Source of the DNA: Microbacterium sp. SORGH_AS_0888
Lineage (GTDB): Bacteria > Actinomycetota > Actinomycetes > Actinomycetales > Microbacteriaceae
Direction of reading: 5' to 3'
DNA length: 64,000 bases
Assembly (NCBI RefSeq): GCF_030818905.1
Contig: NZ_JAUTAZ010000001.1
Span: forward strand, 1,178,001 to 1,242,000
Part shown: positions 1 to 11,997 of the stretch, piece after piece
How the letters are laid out: each line of letters begins with the position of its first letter
Numbering within the stretch: position 1 is the stretch's first letter
Position numbers and translations under genes: made by a program
Notes under the pieces: generated by a model
What the model was told of the DNA's origin: nothing
The model's input: the letters and a program-made list of their open reading frames with translations, nothing else
The model's database searches: none

Positions 1-3808
<3,808 letters not shown>

Positions 3809-3990
3809 AGAAAAAAGCCACACCATCGGGAAAACGACAATGCAGCGAGTTCAATCTGACCAAAGCTGAACCATCAAAACTGACGATCCAAACGCCTCCC
3901 CCACAAAGAAGGAGGACTTTGATCCAAAGGAATCTCAACCCAACCAAAAAGGCCAGGACGAGGTAAAATTGGCATTTGACAAGTGCACGC

Positions 3991-4010
3991 TGTTGAGTTC
4001 TCAAGGAACG
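3991..4010 (-). promoter_or_regulatory. boxA-like element in the 16S leader
   Basis: Minus strand CGTTCCTTGAGAACTCAACA, followed downstream by CTTGTCAAATGCCAATTTTA. It has the same TTGAGAACT core as the spacer element at 2001-2020 and sits about 180 bases ahead of 16S, the usual place for rRNA antitermination and processing signals in actinobacteria. The rest of the 3809-4275 leader holds no open frame I would defend. Confidence 0.55.
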
Positions 4011-4275
4011 GACGCTCCAACCATCAAGTCTCACGACCATCACCGCTGGGCAACCTCACTACATCCTGTCTCGAACGAGGTATCGGATCGGCGCTTCGCC
4101 TCGACGTATCGATGCAGTGGTCCCAGATCCGGCCCTCACGAGCCAAGACCCCCATCTTATATCCCAGACGCACACTCATGCAAGCGAGCGACTCGATCGG
4201 ATGGGGATTCGTTCTCCGCTTGAGGGGGCGCAGGCTCTCGGCCTCACCGCTCTCCCTGTGGGGCGAACAAGTAAT

Positions 4276-4304
4276 AACTTACGTGACACCGCGCCCGTCG
4301 GCAA
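4276..4304 (-). promoter_or_regulatory. rRNA operon promoter
   Basis: Minus strand TTGCCG (complement of 4299-4304), a 17-base spacer, then TAAGTT (complement of 4276-4281). Spacing is ideal for the housekeeping sigma factor. It lies about 470 bases ahead of 16S and just past the 3' end of the DUF4184 gene. The same TTGCCG-N17-TAAGNT layout recurs ahead of argC at 31266-31294, which raises confidence in both. Confidence 0.65.
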
Positions 4305-4334
4305 ATCCGCATCGGACCCCGGGCGTGTCGCGCG

Positions 4335-5138
4335 TCACGGGCTCGCCACACGCCCGCGTGCGCGCTGCACGAGCAGACACAGCACGACCGTGACGACCCC
4401 CCACGCCGCGCAGGCAGGGGGCAGCACCGCGTAGCCGAGGTGGGCCGGAGTGAACTCCGGCGAGAACGGCCCCAGGGCGACGTACCCGCCGATGGCCGCG
4501 GCGAGCAGAGCGGCGGGCAGCGATGCCCACCACAGCAGCCGCACCGCATCCGGCACGATCCGTGCGACGCGTCGAGCCGGGGCACGGCGGAGCCACAGGA
4601 TCCCCCAGACGCCCAGCACGCCGAGTCCGGCCGCGCTGGAGCCGTGCTGCAGCCACTTGTAGCCGGTGAAGGGTCCCCACGGACGATCGAGCACCGGAAG
4701 GATCACGGTTCCCCACCGTCCTTCGTGGGTGAACAGGTCCCACGCGATGTGCGAGGCCGCCCCGAGGGCGAGCGACACGACCAGCAGCGCCACTCCCCCG
4801 GTAGAGACCACCGTGCTGCCGCGACGCGCGAACGTCTCGTGCGCACCGCGAGCAGCACCCGCATCCCACGCCCTCGGCAGTCTGGCGGCGAGCCACCGCG
4901 GCGCGAGCTCGGTCGCCGCCGGACGCAGCACGCACCGCCACACGAGCAGCAGCACGAGGGCGACCATGACCGTCACCGGCATCCACACGAACGAGTGGCT
5001 GACGGCATAGTCGAACAGCGTGCCGCGCACGAACAGGGGCAGATCCGGAGTCATCGCCCCGACCGCGATCGCCGCAGGAACGAGCGGTGTGCGCACGAAC
5101 GGCAGCGCGACGACCGCGTGGCTCGGGGTGAACGGCAT
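4335..5138 (-). CDS. DUF4184 family membrane protein
   Basis: A 267-residue protein opening MPFTPSHAVVALPFVR and continuing with VGAMTPDLPLFVRG, the conserved N-terminal part of the DUF4184 family. Members are predicted multi-pass membrane proteins; the HAVVALP and TPDLP histidine/aspartate motifs recall the YdjM-like metal-dependent membrane family, but no reaction is established. Several hydrophobic segments fit about six membrane passes. The ATG is preceded by AGGAGGC at a normal distance. It follows tyrS on the same strand with 24 bases between them, so it may be co-transcribed with it. Confidence 0.8.
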   Translation of the reverse strand: MPFTPSHAVVALPFVRTPLVPAAIAVGAMTPDLPLFVRGTLFDYAVSHSFVWMPVTVMVALVLLLVWRCVLRPAATELAPRWLAARLPRAWDAGAARGAHETFARRGSTVVSTGGVALLVVSLALGAASHIAWDLFTHEGRWGTVILPVLDRPWGPFTGYKWLQHGSSAAGLGVLGVWGILWLRRAPARRVARIVPDAVRLLWWASLPAALLAAAIGGYVALGPFSPEFTPAHLGYAVLPPACAAWGVVTVVLCLLVQRARGRVASP

Positions 5139-5162
5139 CGGCAGCCTCCTCAGTCGTTGCCG

Positions 5163-6485
5163 CTAGCGACCGGCGCCGGCTCCCGGCGACACGAACAGGC
5201 CGGCCAAGGTCTTCTTGCCGCGACGCAGCACGGACACGCCGCCGGGCAGCGCTCCGGTCACGAGAGCGCCCTCGTCGTCGACCTTCTCGCCGTCGAGGGT
5301 GACGCCGCCCTGCGCGATCGCGCGGCGTGCCTCCGAGAGGGAGGCGACCAGCTCGGTCTCCACGAGCGCCTGCGCGACCGTCGTCTCGAGCGACACCTCG
5401 GCGTGCGGGAGCTCCTCGAGCGCGGAACGCAGCGCCAATGCATCGAGAGTGCGCAGGTCGCCACGACCGAACAGCGCCTCGGATGCCGCGATCACCGACG
5501 CGGTCGCCTCGGCGCCGTGCACGGTCGCGGTCACCTCGAGCGCGAGGCGACGCTGGGCCGCCCGCCGGAACGGCTCGGCCTCGACCTGTCGGGCGTAGTC
5601 CTCGATCTCCTCACGGGTGAGGAACGTGAACACCTTGAGTCGATCGATCACGTCGGCATCCGTGGTGCCCAGCCAGAACTGGTACATGCGGTAGGGGCTG
5701 CACATCTCCGGGTCGAGCCAGATCGCGTTGCCCTCGCTCTTGCCGAACTTGGTTCCGTCGCTGTTGGTGATCAGCGGGGTCCCGATCGCGTGGACCGAGG
5801 CGCCCTCCACGCGGTGGATGAGGTCGGTGCCGCTGGTGAGGTTGCCCCACTGGTCCGAGCCGCCGGTCTGCAGCACGCACCCGTACTCGCGGTAGAGCTC
5901 GAGGAAGTCGAGCCCCTGGAGGATCTGGTAGCTGAACTCGGTGTAGCTGATCCCCGCCTCGGAGTTCAGGCGTGCGGCGACCGCATCCTTCTTCAGCATC
6001 GTCCCGACACGGTAGTGCTTGCCGATCTCGCGCAGGAAGTCGATGGCCGACAGCGGGGCGGTCCAGTCGAGGTTGTTGACGATGCGGGCGGCGTTGTCGC
6101 CCTCGAAGCTGAGGTAGGTCTCGACCTGGGCGCGGAGACGGTCCACCCACTGCTCGACCGTCTCGCGGGTGTTGAGCGTGCGCTCCGCCGTCGGACGCGG
6201 GTCGCCGATGAGACCGGTCGAGCCCCCGACGAGTCCCAGGGGACGATGCCCGGCGAGCTGAAGACGGCGCAGAGTCAGCAGCTGGACGAGGTTTCCCAGG
6301 TGGAGGCTCGGGGCCGTGGGGTCGAAACCGCAGTAATACGTGATCGGGTCTCCGGCCAGGAGAGCGCGCAGCGCCTCGGGGTCGGTGGACACATGCACGA
6401 GTCCGCGCCAGACCAGCTCATCCCAGACGTTCTCGAACGTGGGATCGTTGGCGGGGGCGGTCGCGCTCACGACGGGCGTAGACAC
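5163..6485 (-). CDS. tyrS: Tyrosine--tRNA ligase
   Basis: Charges tRNA-Tyr with tyrosine in the cytoplasm. The 440-residue product is a class I synthetase: the HIGH signature appears as HLGN (residues about 62-65 after FDPTAPS), the KMSKS signature as KFGKS in DGTKFGKSEGN, and the C-terminal end is an S4-like RNA-binding domain (residues about 375-440). I start it at the GTG at 6485 because TATCGT, a good -10 box, lies seven bases upstream; the in-frame codon at 6548 would add 21 poorly conserved residues. Divergent from the small membrane protein at 6558. Confidence 0.95.
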   Translation of the reverse strand: MSTPVVSATAPANDPTFENVWDELVWRGLVHVSTDPEALRALLAGDPITYYCGFDPTAPSLHLGNLVQLLTLRRLQLAGHRPLGLVGGSTGLIGDPRPTAERTLNTRETVEQWVDRLRAQVETYLSFEGDNAARIVNNLDWTAPLSAIDFLREIGKHYRVGTMLKKDAVAARLNSEAGISYTEFSYQILQGLDFLELYREYGCVLQTGGSDQWGNLTSGTDLIHRVEGASVHAIGTPLITNSDGTKFGKSEGNAIWLDPEMCSPYRMYQFWLGTTDADVIDRLKVFTFLTREEIEDYARQVEAEPFRRAAQRRLALEVTATVHGAEATASVIAASEALFGRGDLRTLDALALRSALEELPHAEVSLETTVAQALVETELVASLSEARRAIAQGGVTLDGEKVDDEGALVTGALPGGVSVLRRGKKTLAGLFVSPGAGAGR

Positions 6486-6557
6486 GCGTCCCACGATATC
6501 AGCGGGACTCCGCAGCGCTCCGGCGGCCGCGTCGGAGGCCGATGCCACACTGGACGC

Positions 6558-7142
6558 ATGCTGACGTTCACCCCGGATGCCCTCGTGACGGCGATCGTCT
6601 CGATCGCGCTGTTCCTCGCGCTCTGCGCAGCGCTGATCCTGGTGACCGTGAGCCTGCGCAAGCCGGCCAACCTGCCGCTCGGCGTCGCCGCGGCTCTCGT
6701 CGTGCTGTGCCTGATGACCGTGGTCGTCGTCCCGGAGAACGCCGCACCGATGTTCGGCGTGATCCTGGCTGTGCTCGGGGTGGCCGTCGCCGTGATCGGC
6801 GGCGATCCGATGACGCGGCGCATCCTCACGATCGCCACGCGCGGCCAGGTGCGCGAAGGCACCGCCGGCGGCATCCTCGTGTTCGAGTCCCGTGCGGACG
6901 CCGACCCGCAGGAGGTCATGCGCGGGGGCGCCGTGATCGGATACCTCGAACGGCTGTCGGTCGTCGTGGCGATCATCGCGGGCTACCCCGAGGCGATCGC
7001 GGTGGTCGTGGCCGTGAAGGGCATCGGCCGCTTCTCGGAGCTGGCCTCCGCCGCGGCGCGCGAGCGGTTCATCGTGGGCACCCTCGCGAGCCTGCTCTGG
7101 GCCTGCCTCGTGGGTGCGCTCGTACGGCTCGCCCTCTGGTGA
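6558..7142 (+). CDS. Predicted membrane protein, SatD neighbour
   Basis: A 194-residue protein with hydrophobic segments at about residues 7-28, 36-55, 60-80, 130-150 and 170-190, so four or five membrane passes. The central soluble part (about 80-125) begins GGDPMTRRILTIA. No catalytic motif is visible. It converges with the SatD-like gene, whose stop lies four bases away; in other actinobacteria a small membrane protein is commonly paired with satD, so a shared function is plausible but unproven. The ATG at 6558 was chosen because the frame upstream overlaps tyrS. Confidence 0.7.
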   Translation: MLTFTPDALVTAIVSIALFLALCAALILVTVSLRKPANLPLGVAAALVVLCLMTVVVVPENAAPMFGVILAVLGVAVAVIGGDPMTRRILTIATRGQVREGTAGGILVFESRADADPQEVMRGGAVIGYLERLSVVVAIIAGYPEAIAVVVAVKGIGRFSELASAAARERFIVGTLASLLWACLVGALVRLALW

Positions 7143-7146
7143 AGCG

Positions 7147-7785
7147 TCACTTCGGTCTGAGCTGGAGGTAGCCGGCGACGACGACGGATGCCCCGGCGCT
7201 CGTGAGCGCCTGGGAGACGGCCGACTGGGTGATGCCTTCCTGCTGGGCGAGCCGGCGCTGCGGATGGCCGAGGCAGCGCCCGTAGACGAGACGCCGCGTG
7301 CGTGCGCTCATCGCGGTGACGAGCTCGTCGCGCGCCCAGACGTAGGCGTTGGCCAGGCGCACCGCATCCCGGATCGGCTCGTCCGCGCCCGGCGCGGCGG
7401 CGATCCAGGTGCGTGCGTGCGGCATGGCGCGCACCTGTCGCGCGTGAAGGGCGTCGATGGCCTCGCGCGCCGCCCACCATCCGGGGCCTTCCGCGATGTC
7501 GCCGGATGCCGAGGGCACGGTGCCGATCTCGCCCACCCCGATCCCGAAGCGGCAGTCCACCCCGTCGGGGAGAGCGAGACGCAGCAGCAAGACGGCGGCG
7601 AGTCCCGCCTCGAGCGTGGGGTACACACCCTGGAGCTCGTCGCCCACGGTAGCCGTCAACGGGCGAACGGCGCTCGGCGCGTCTGCTTCGACCCGGGCGA
7701 CAGCCTGCTCGATCGCGGTCTGCGCGGCAGCGCGGTCCTCGAGTTCGCGGGAGCCGATGATGTCGGCGGTGATGGCGGCGACCAT
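7147..7785 (-). CDS. SatD-like protein with C-terminal HTH
   Basis: A 212-residue protein of the SatD family (opening TADIIGSRELEDR, then VGDELQGVYPTLEAGL), named after a streptococcal stress locus; the biochemical role is unknown. The C-terminal part, RRLAQQEGITQSAVSQAL, reads as a helix-turn-helix, so DNA binding is likely. TACCAT lies exactly six bases before the ATG, giving a leaderless transcript, and two 19-bp direct repeats sit directly upstream (7800-7846). That arrangement suggests autoregulation. Confidence 0.75.
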   Translation of the reverse strand: MVAAITADIIGSRELEDRAAAQTAIEQAVARVEADAPSAVRPLTATVGDELQGVYPTLEAGLAAVLLLRLALPDGVDCRFGIGVGEIGTVPSASGDIAEGPGWWAAREAIDALHARQVRAMPHARTWIAAAPGADEPIRDAVRLANAYVWARDELVTAMSARTRRLVYGRCLGHPQRRLAQQEGITQSAVSQALTSAGASVVVAGYLQLRPK

Positions 7786-7799
7786 GTCGTCATGGTATC

Positions 7800-7846
7800 A
7801 GCTATTTACTTATATTTGGACTAAATTAGGCATTTACTGATATTTG
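7800..7846 (-). promoter_or_regulatory. Paired direct repeats, probable operator of the SatD-like gene
   Basis: Two copies of a 19-base AT-rich element, plus strand AGCTATTTACTTATATTTG (7800-7818) and AGGCATTTACTGATATTTG (7828-7846), start 28 bases apart. They match at 15 of 19 positions and stand out sharply against the GC-rich background. The predicted -10 box TACCAT (complement of 7792-7797) abuts the first copy, so a protein bound here would block RNA polymerase. Confidence 0.6.
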
Positions 7847-7855
7847 CATCGTCGG

Positions 7856-9031
7856 CTATCCGAAACGCCCGTTGACATAGTCGTAGGTACGAGGGTCAAT
7901 GGGCTCGCTGAACATGGCATCCGTGTCGCCGTGCTCCACGATGTGCCCGGGCTGGCCCTGCGAGGCCAGGAAGAACGCGCACTGCTGCGACACGCGCTGC
8001 GCCTGCTGCATGTTGTGGGTCACGATCACGATCGTGACCTCTCGCGCGAGCTCCCCCATCGTCTCCTCGATCACGCGCGTCGAGGTCGGGTCGAGAGCCG
8101 AGCACGGTTCATCCATCAACAGCACCCGAGGTCGCACCGCGAGCGAGCGAGCGATGCACAAACGCTGCTGCTGGCCGCCCGAGAGACCGCCTCCCGGCGC
8201 TCGGAGGCGATCTTTGAGCTCGTTCCACAGCCCGGCTTTGGTCAAGCAGGTCTCGACCAGGTGGTCCTTGCGGTCGCGGTCCGCCCGGATGCCGGTGAGG
8301 GCGAGCCCGGCGAGCACGTTGTCGTAGATCGACATCGCCGGGAAGGGGTTGGGCTTCTGGAAGACCATGCCGATCTTCTTACGGGCCTCGACCACCGGCA
8401 ACGTCGCCTCATAGATGTCATCGCCGTCCAGCAGCACCTCCCCGGCGAGGGTCGCCGACGGCACCAGCTCGTGCATGCGGTTGAGGATGCGGAGAAAGGT
8501 CGACTTGCCACACCCCGACGGGCCGATGAGCGCCGTCACCTGACCAGCCGGCATCCGCAGCGACACGTCCTGCAACACCTGATGCTCGCCGAACCAGGCC
8601 GAGATCAGCCGTGCGTCCAGCGATGCTGGGTCAGAGGCGACACCGAGGCCAGCGAGACCGCCCGACGCGTCCACCTCAGGCGTCGCACGATGCTCGGCGT
8701 CCATGCTCGCGCTGCCCGTGAACACCACAGCCGACGCCGTCGGGTTCCCCGTGCCCTCGCGACGCCTCATCGCACGGCCGAGGAAGCGGTGGCCCTTCGG
8801 ACGCTGCGCACGCCGCGACGAGGCGAGCGAGGGCTCCGAGGCGGAAGGAGGGACGACGCCGGGCATGGACTCGAAGGATGTCCCTAGGACGGGTTCGAAC
8901 GGAGCCGTGAGGGGCACACCGGGTGCTTCCCACTCCGCCTGTGGTGGATACTCGGCTTCGGACCCGACCCTCGAGACCACCTCGGTGATGGTCTCATCGG
9001 CCGACTCATCCCGGTTCTGGGACATCGACAT
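7856..9031 (-). CDS. pstB: Phosphate ABC transporter ATPase PstB with N-terminal extension
   Basis: Energises high-affinity phosphate import through PstC/PstA. The C-terminal 250 residues are a normal PstB: Walker [10 protein letters not shown] (170-178), [12 protein letters not shown], signature [15 protein letters not shown], Walker B VLLMDEP, and the C-terminal [10 protein letters not shown] typical of PstB. The first 138 residues are not part of the family: low complexity, acidic at the start and rich in Pro/Ser/Arg. The ATG at 9031 has GGAG five bases upstream, whereas an alternative at Met110 (8704) has no clear ribosome site, so the extension is probably translated. It is the last gene of the run from pstC. 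Confidence 0.92.
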   Translation of the reverse strand: MSMSQNRDESADETITEVVSRVGSEAEYPPQAEWEAPGVPLTAPFEPVLGTSFESMPGVVPPSASEPSLASSRRAQRPKGHRFLGRAMRRREGTGNPTASAVVFTGSASMDAEHRATPEVDASGGLAGLGVASDPASLDARLISAWFGEHQVLQDVSLRMPAGQVTALIGPSGCGKSTFLRILNRMHELVPSATLAGEVLLDGDDIYEATLPVVEARKKIGMVFQKPNPFPAMSIYDNVLAGLALTGIRADRDRKDHLVETCLTKAGLWNELKDRLRAPGGGLSGGQQQRLCIARSLAVRPRVLLMDEPCSALDPTSTRVIEETMGELAREVTIVIVTHNMQQAQRVSQQCAFFLASQGQPGHIVEHGDTDAMFSEPIDPRTYDYVNGRFG

Positions 9032-9043
9032 GGAAGCTCCGAT

Positions 9044-10015
9044 TCAGATCAGGTTGGGAAGGAGGACCGCGACCTGGGACGAGGTCACCAGGCTCGCAAG
9101 CAGCAGGAGGGGCACGAAGACGATCCAGGTCTGGGGCCAGCCGAACCGGCGCAGGGACCAGATCGCGCCGATCTCCGCGGCGACCAGGAACTGCAGGGCG
9201 AACACCAACGCCCAGACAGTGCGAGTGTCGGTCGCCAGGGGTCTGTCCTCAGGCGGGAGCGAGACCCCGGTTGTCTGCCGCGCTCCTTGCGGCTGCGCCT
9301 TTCCGACGAGCTTCGCGTCCAGGTACTCCACACCCACCGGCGCGAGCGGGCCGCCGCGGGCGGTCATGAGGATGAGCCTGCTCTCGCCGGACGCGAGCGC
9401 GGCGGGCGCGGGGTCGCCCGCGTACCGCGTACCCATGACCTCGAAGACCTGCTCGCCCTGGCCGGTGATCACGCTGAAACGCTCGCCCGGCGTCAGTCCG
9501 CTGATCCCGCCGAACGGGCCGCCGTAGGCCAGCGCTCTTCCCATGACCACGCTCACTCCCGCCTGTCCGGGGAGCACCGAGTCCCTGCGGTGACCCGGAC
9601 CTTTCATCAGCACCGCCGACGAGGTGCCTTCCACGACGACGTCGTAGAGGCCGATCGACGGAATGCTGAGCATCGCGACCGGCGCGCCGTCCGGGAGCAG
9701 TGTGTCTTCGAAGTCGCCCTCGCTGACGGGGGCGGTCCCGCTTCCGAGCTCCGCGGCGAAGCGATCCTCCAGCTGCTGCTGAGCAGCGCGGTACGACACG
9801 TGCCCGAAGACCAGGATCGACAGGAGGAACATCACCACGAGCGAGGCGAGGAGCAGCAGGATGCCGCGGGTCACGGCCTGCTGCTTCGTCAGGGGCGGTC
9901 TCGGTAACGCCGGCGGGCGCCGCGGCGGCCGCGGGGACCGACCCTGCGACGTGAGCGAGGGCGAGACGGCACCCGCGGGTGACCGGGACTCCGGGTCCCG
10001 AGTGTCAAGACTCAT
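9044..10015 (-). CDS. Sortase-fold membrane protein lacking catalytic residues
   Basis: A 323-residue protein with a proline-rich cytoplasmic start, a membrane segment at 50-71, a sortase-like beta-barrel domain at about 110-240, and two C-terminal membrane segments (266-287, 295-318). The barrel is recognisable from GPGHRRDSVLPGQAG, YGGPFGGISGLTPGERFSV and RLILMTA. Active sortases have His in the GHR motif and Cys in TLTTC; here these are Arg160 (MGRALAYGG) and Ala219 (ILMTARG), the downstream Arg is missing too, and the protein has no cysteine at all. It cannot be a transpeptidase by the known mechanism. Its start overlaps the preceding stop (ATGA), so it is co-translated with the DUF3324-like gene. 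A scaffold or binding role is inference. Confidence 0.75.
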   Translation of the reverse strand: MSLDTRDPESRSPAGAVSPSLTSQGRSPRPPRRPPALPRPPLTKQQAVTRGILLLLASLVVMFLLSILVFGHVSYRAAQQQLEDRFAAELGSGTAPVSEGDFEDTLLPDGAPVAMLSIPSIGLYDVVVEGTSSAVLMKGPGHRRDSVLPGQAGVSVVMGRALAYGGPFGGISGLTPGERFSVITGQGEQVFEVMGTRYAGDPAPAALASGESRLILMTARGGPLAPVGVEYLDAKLVGKAQPQGARQTTGVSLPPEDRPLATDTRTVWALVFALQFLVAAEIGAIWSLRRFGWPQTWIVFVPLLLLASLVTSSQVAVLLPNLI

Positions 10016-10740
10016 GCGTTGCTCGCCGCCGGGACCGTGGTGGCGCCCAGGACGCTGGCGGACAGCTTGCGCAGCACCACCGCGAGCGCCAGGAGCACCG
10101 CAACGATCGCGAGGAGCCACGGGAAGACGTAGACCACCGTCGCACGACTCACCGGCGCCGTCTTCTGCCCGCCGATCGTGTCGGGCGGATCGAGTGTCAC
10201 CCGTCCGATGACGAACGGCCACTGACCGCTTCCCTGCAGCGTCGTGCCGACGACCCGCGTCTCTCCCGGCCTCAACGCCGAGACGTCCACGCGTGCGCCG
10301 TCGATGCGCTCTCCGTAGAACGTCGCGAGCGAGAAGTCCGACGTCGCATCGACGGTGTCGGTCGACAGGTTGCGCACCGTGAACCACAGCTCGGTCCTGC
10401 CCTCGAGGGGATTCAGCGTCGGCCGCGATGCGGCGTTCACATCGCTGAGGTACAGACCGCCCGCGATGACCATGTCGCCGGGCCCCGGCGTGTTCTGGGT
10501 CTGAGTGATGACGGAACTGGGCGCAGAGGCCGCCGCACCAGCGCCCGCGCCGCCGGACGCCGCGGGCGGGGGCGTCTTCGCGTGCGTCGGCAGGACCGGA
10601 ACCCAGATCCCGACGCCGATGTCGGATCCGGGCTGTCCGTCGTCGGCCACCGCCGGGGCCACGACGGATGTCGCCGCCGCGAGGGCTACGGCGGCGGTCA
10701 CCAACAGCCGCATCCAGACCCGCATCGCTCGCGTTCCCAT
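10012..10740 (-). CDS. Secreted Ig-like (DUF3324-like) protein with C-terminal membrane anchor
   Basis: A 242-residue protein: signal peptide (about 1-35, ending APAVADD), a low-complexity Pro/Ala/Gly linker, one beta-rich domain (about 95-200) and a C-terminal membrane segment (VFPWLLAIVAVLLALAVVL) with a short basic tail. The beta domain resembles the second domain of the next upstream gene: both contain P-x-LNP-(F/L)-(D/E)-G and a (L/P)-PG-(E/A)-(T/S)-R turn at matching positions, suggesting domain duplication. The ATG lies one base after the upstream stop. Probably anchored in the membrane and facing the wall; no enzymatic motif. Confidence 0.65.
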   Translation of the reverse strand: MGTRAMRVWMRLLVTAAVALAAATSVVAPAVADDGQPGSDIGVGIWVPVLPTHAKTPPPAASGGAGAGAAASAPSSVITQTQNTPGPGDMVIAGGLYLSDVNAASRPTLNPLEGRTELWFTVRNLSTDTVDATSDFSLATFYGERIDGARVDVSALRPGETRVVGTTLQGSGQWPFVIGRVTLDPPDTIGGQKTAPVSRATVVYVFPWLLAIVAVLLALAVVLRKLSASVLGATTVPAASNA

Positions 10741-10741
10741 C

Positions 10742-11851
10742 TCAGTCTCCCGAACGGGGGCCGCCGACCCGGGCGGGGGCGCGTTCCGCGGCGGCGGCAC
10801 GACGCGCCTCCGCCTGCGTGAACGCCATCCATTCGGCTGCACGCATCTCGTCGCTGCGGCGGCGCCAGCGCCGGTAGAGGAAGAACCCCGCCACCAGGAC
10901 GAGCACGCCGACGAGAACCCAGGGGATCGCCCAGACGCCGACCTCTCGGTCGACCTGCGGCGCGTCGGGGACCGCACCGGCAGCGCCCGTCTGATCGCCG
11001 CGCGAGTACAGGGACACGATGGGCGAGACGTACACGTACTGTCCCACCGGGCCGAGATCGTACGTGACCGTCCGGGAGGCGCCGGGGAGCATCTCGTCGA
11101 GGATCTCGAGCCTGCGTTCGGTGAGCTCGGAGCCGAAGAAGCTCTTCACCGCGAGCACGAGAGAGGGTGCGAGAGCGACGTTGCCCTGATTGGTGACGGT
11201 GAGCGTCACCGACGTCGTGCCGTCGAAGGGGTTCAGGCTCGGGTTGTAGGTCGCGGTCATCCCCGTGATGCTGAGGAGCGACTGCAGATCGCCGGCGACG
11301 CGCGTGTAGAGGCGGGTGCCTACGCGACGGTCGACGAGGATCTGGTTCGACGGCGACTGCGCCGAGACGATGAGGCCGCCGACGTGGTCGCCGGGTCGCG
11401 CGTTGTCGGGGACGGCGAGGGTGAAGCGCACGGGCCGGCTCTCGCCGGGGCCGAGGTCGAACTGCATCCGGGCAGACCCGTCCTCCAGCGCGATCCACGA
11501 TCCCGCATCCGTGGGAGCGGCAGCAGAGTCCAGCAGGGCGAAGTCGCCGTCTTCTGTGTTGAACGCATCGGTCGCGTACACCGTGACCCGCTGCGGCGTC
11601 GTGCCGGTGTTCTCCACGAGGTAGCAGTCGGTCACCACCTGGCCGGGCTCTGCCTGGTAGGTGAAGCGCGAGCGGCCGTCGGCTTGCCCGGCGTCACCGC
11701 ACGGCGCGCCGGCGATCGACTCCGTCTCGTCCGCATGGGCGGGATCGGGCGGCATCACCCCCAGGGCGAACGCGCTCAGCACGGCCGTCACCAGCGCGAT
11801 CGAGAGGAAGCGCGCGCGAAGAAGGCCCGTTCGGGGGCGGGTCGTGAACAC
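10742..11851 (-). CDS. DUF916/DUF3324-like WxL-interacting protein, membrane-anchored
   Basis: A 369-residue protein with a signal peptide (about 1-40), a first beta domain (about 58-165, FTYQAEPGQVVTDCYLVENTG...) like the DUF916 peptidoglycan-binding domain of WxL-interacting proteins, a second beta domain (about 170-290) like DUF3324, then a membrane segment (WAIPWVLVGVLVLVAGFFLY) and a basic cytoplasmic tail. In low-GC Gram-positives this pair of domains binds WxL proteins at the cell surface. The neighbouring WxL-like gene supports the same role here. Translation starts at the GTG at 11851. Confidence 0.7.
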   Translation of the reverse strand: MFTTRPRTGLLRARFLSIALVTAVLSAFALGVMPPDPAHADETESIAGAPCGDAGQADGRSRFTYQAEPGQVVTDCYLVENTGTTPQRVTVYATDAFNTEDGDFALLDSAAAPTDAGSWIALEDGSARMQFDLGPGESRPVRFTLAVPDNARPGDHVGGLIVSAQSPSNQILVDRRVGTRLYTRVAGDLQSLLSITGMTATYNPSLNPFDGTTSVTLTVTNQGNVALAPSLVLAVKSFFGSELTERRLEILDEMLPGASRTVTYDLGPVGQYVYVSPIVSLYSRGDQTGAAGAVPDAPQVDREVGVWAIPWVLVGVLVLVAGFFLYRRWRRRSDEMRAAEWMAFTQAEARRAAAAERAPARVGGPRSGD

Positions 11852-11927
11852 GGACTATTTACTCCACATCGGGCTGTCCCGGATGCGTCCGAGACGTGAA
11901 CTGCCGGCGACGCACGCACGGCGGGAT

Positions 11928-11956
11928 GCCGTGCCCGGGCTGCGCCCGGGCACGGC
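11928..11956 (-). terminator. Strong hairpin between the WxL-like and DUF916 genes
   Basis: A perfect 13-bp inverted repeat, GCCGTGCCCGGGC and its complement around a three-base TGC loop. It lies downstream of the WxL-like stop at 11998 and ahead of the DUF916 gene. There is no T-tract, as is common for actinobacterial terminators. It could end most transcripts from the abundant secreted proteins and so set a lower level for the membrane proteins and PstB downstream. Confidence 0.6.
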
Positions 11957-11997
11957 CGACGGGGAGGGACGGCTGCACCTCCGCCCCTCCCCCAGGA

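Noticed and set aside
4440..7142. 900-codon plus-strand frame across the DUF4184 and tyrS genes
   Set aside because: It is a high-GC shadow antisense to two well-supported genes; only its end, from 6558, has a plausible start and membrane-protein composition.
9044..10015. Active class E or F sortase
   Set aside because: No Cys in the protein and Arg in place of the catalytic His, so transpeptidation by the known mechanism is excluded.
10012..10977. Longer start for the DUF3324-like protein
   Set aside because: The extra 79 residues overlap the upstream gene and are Arg/Ser-rich shadow; the ATG at 10740 is followed by a good signal peptide.
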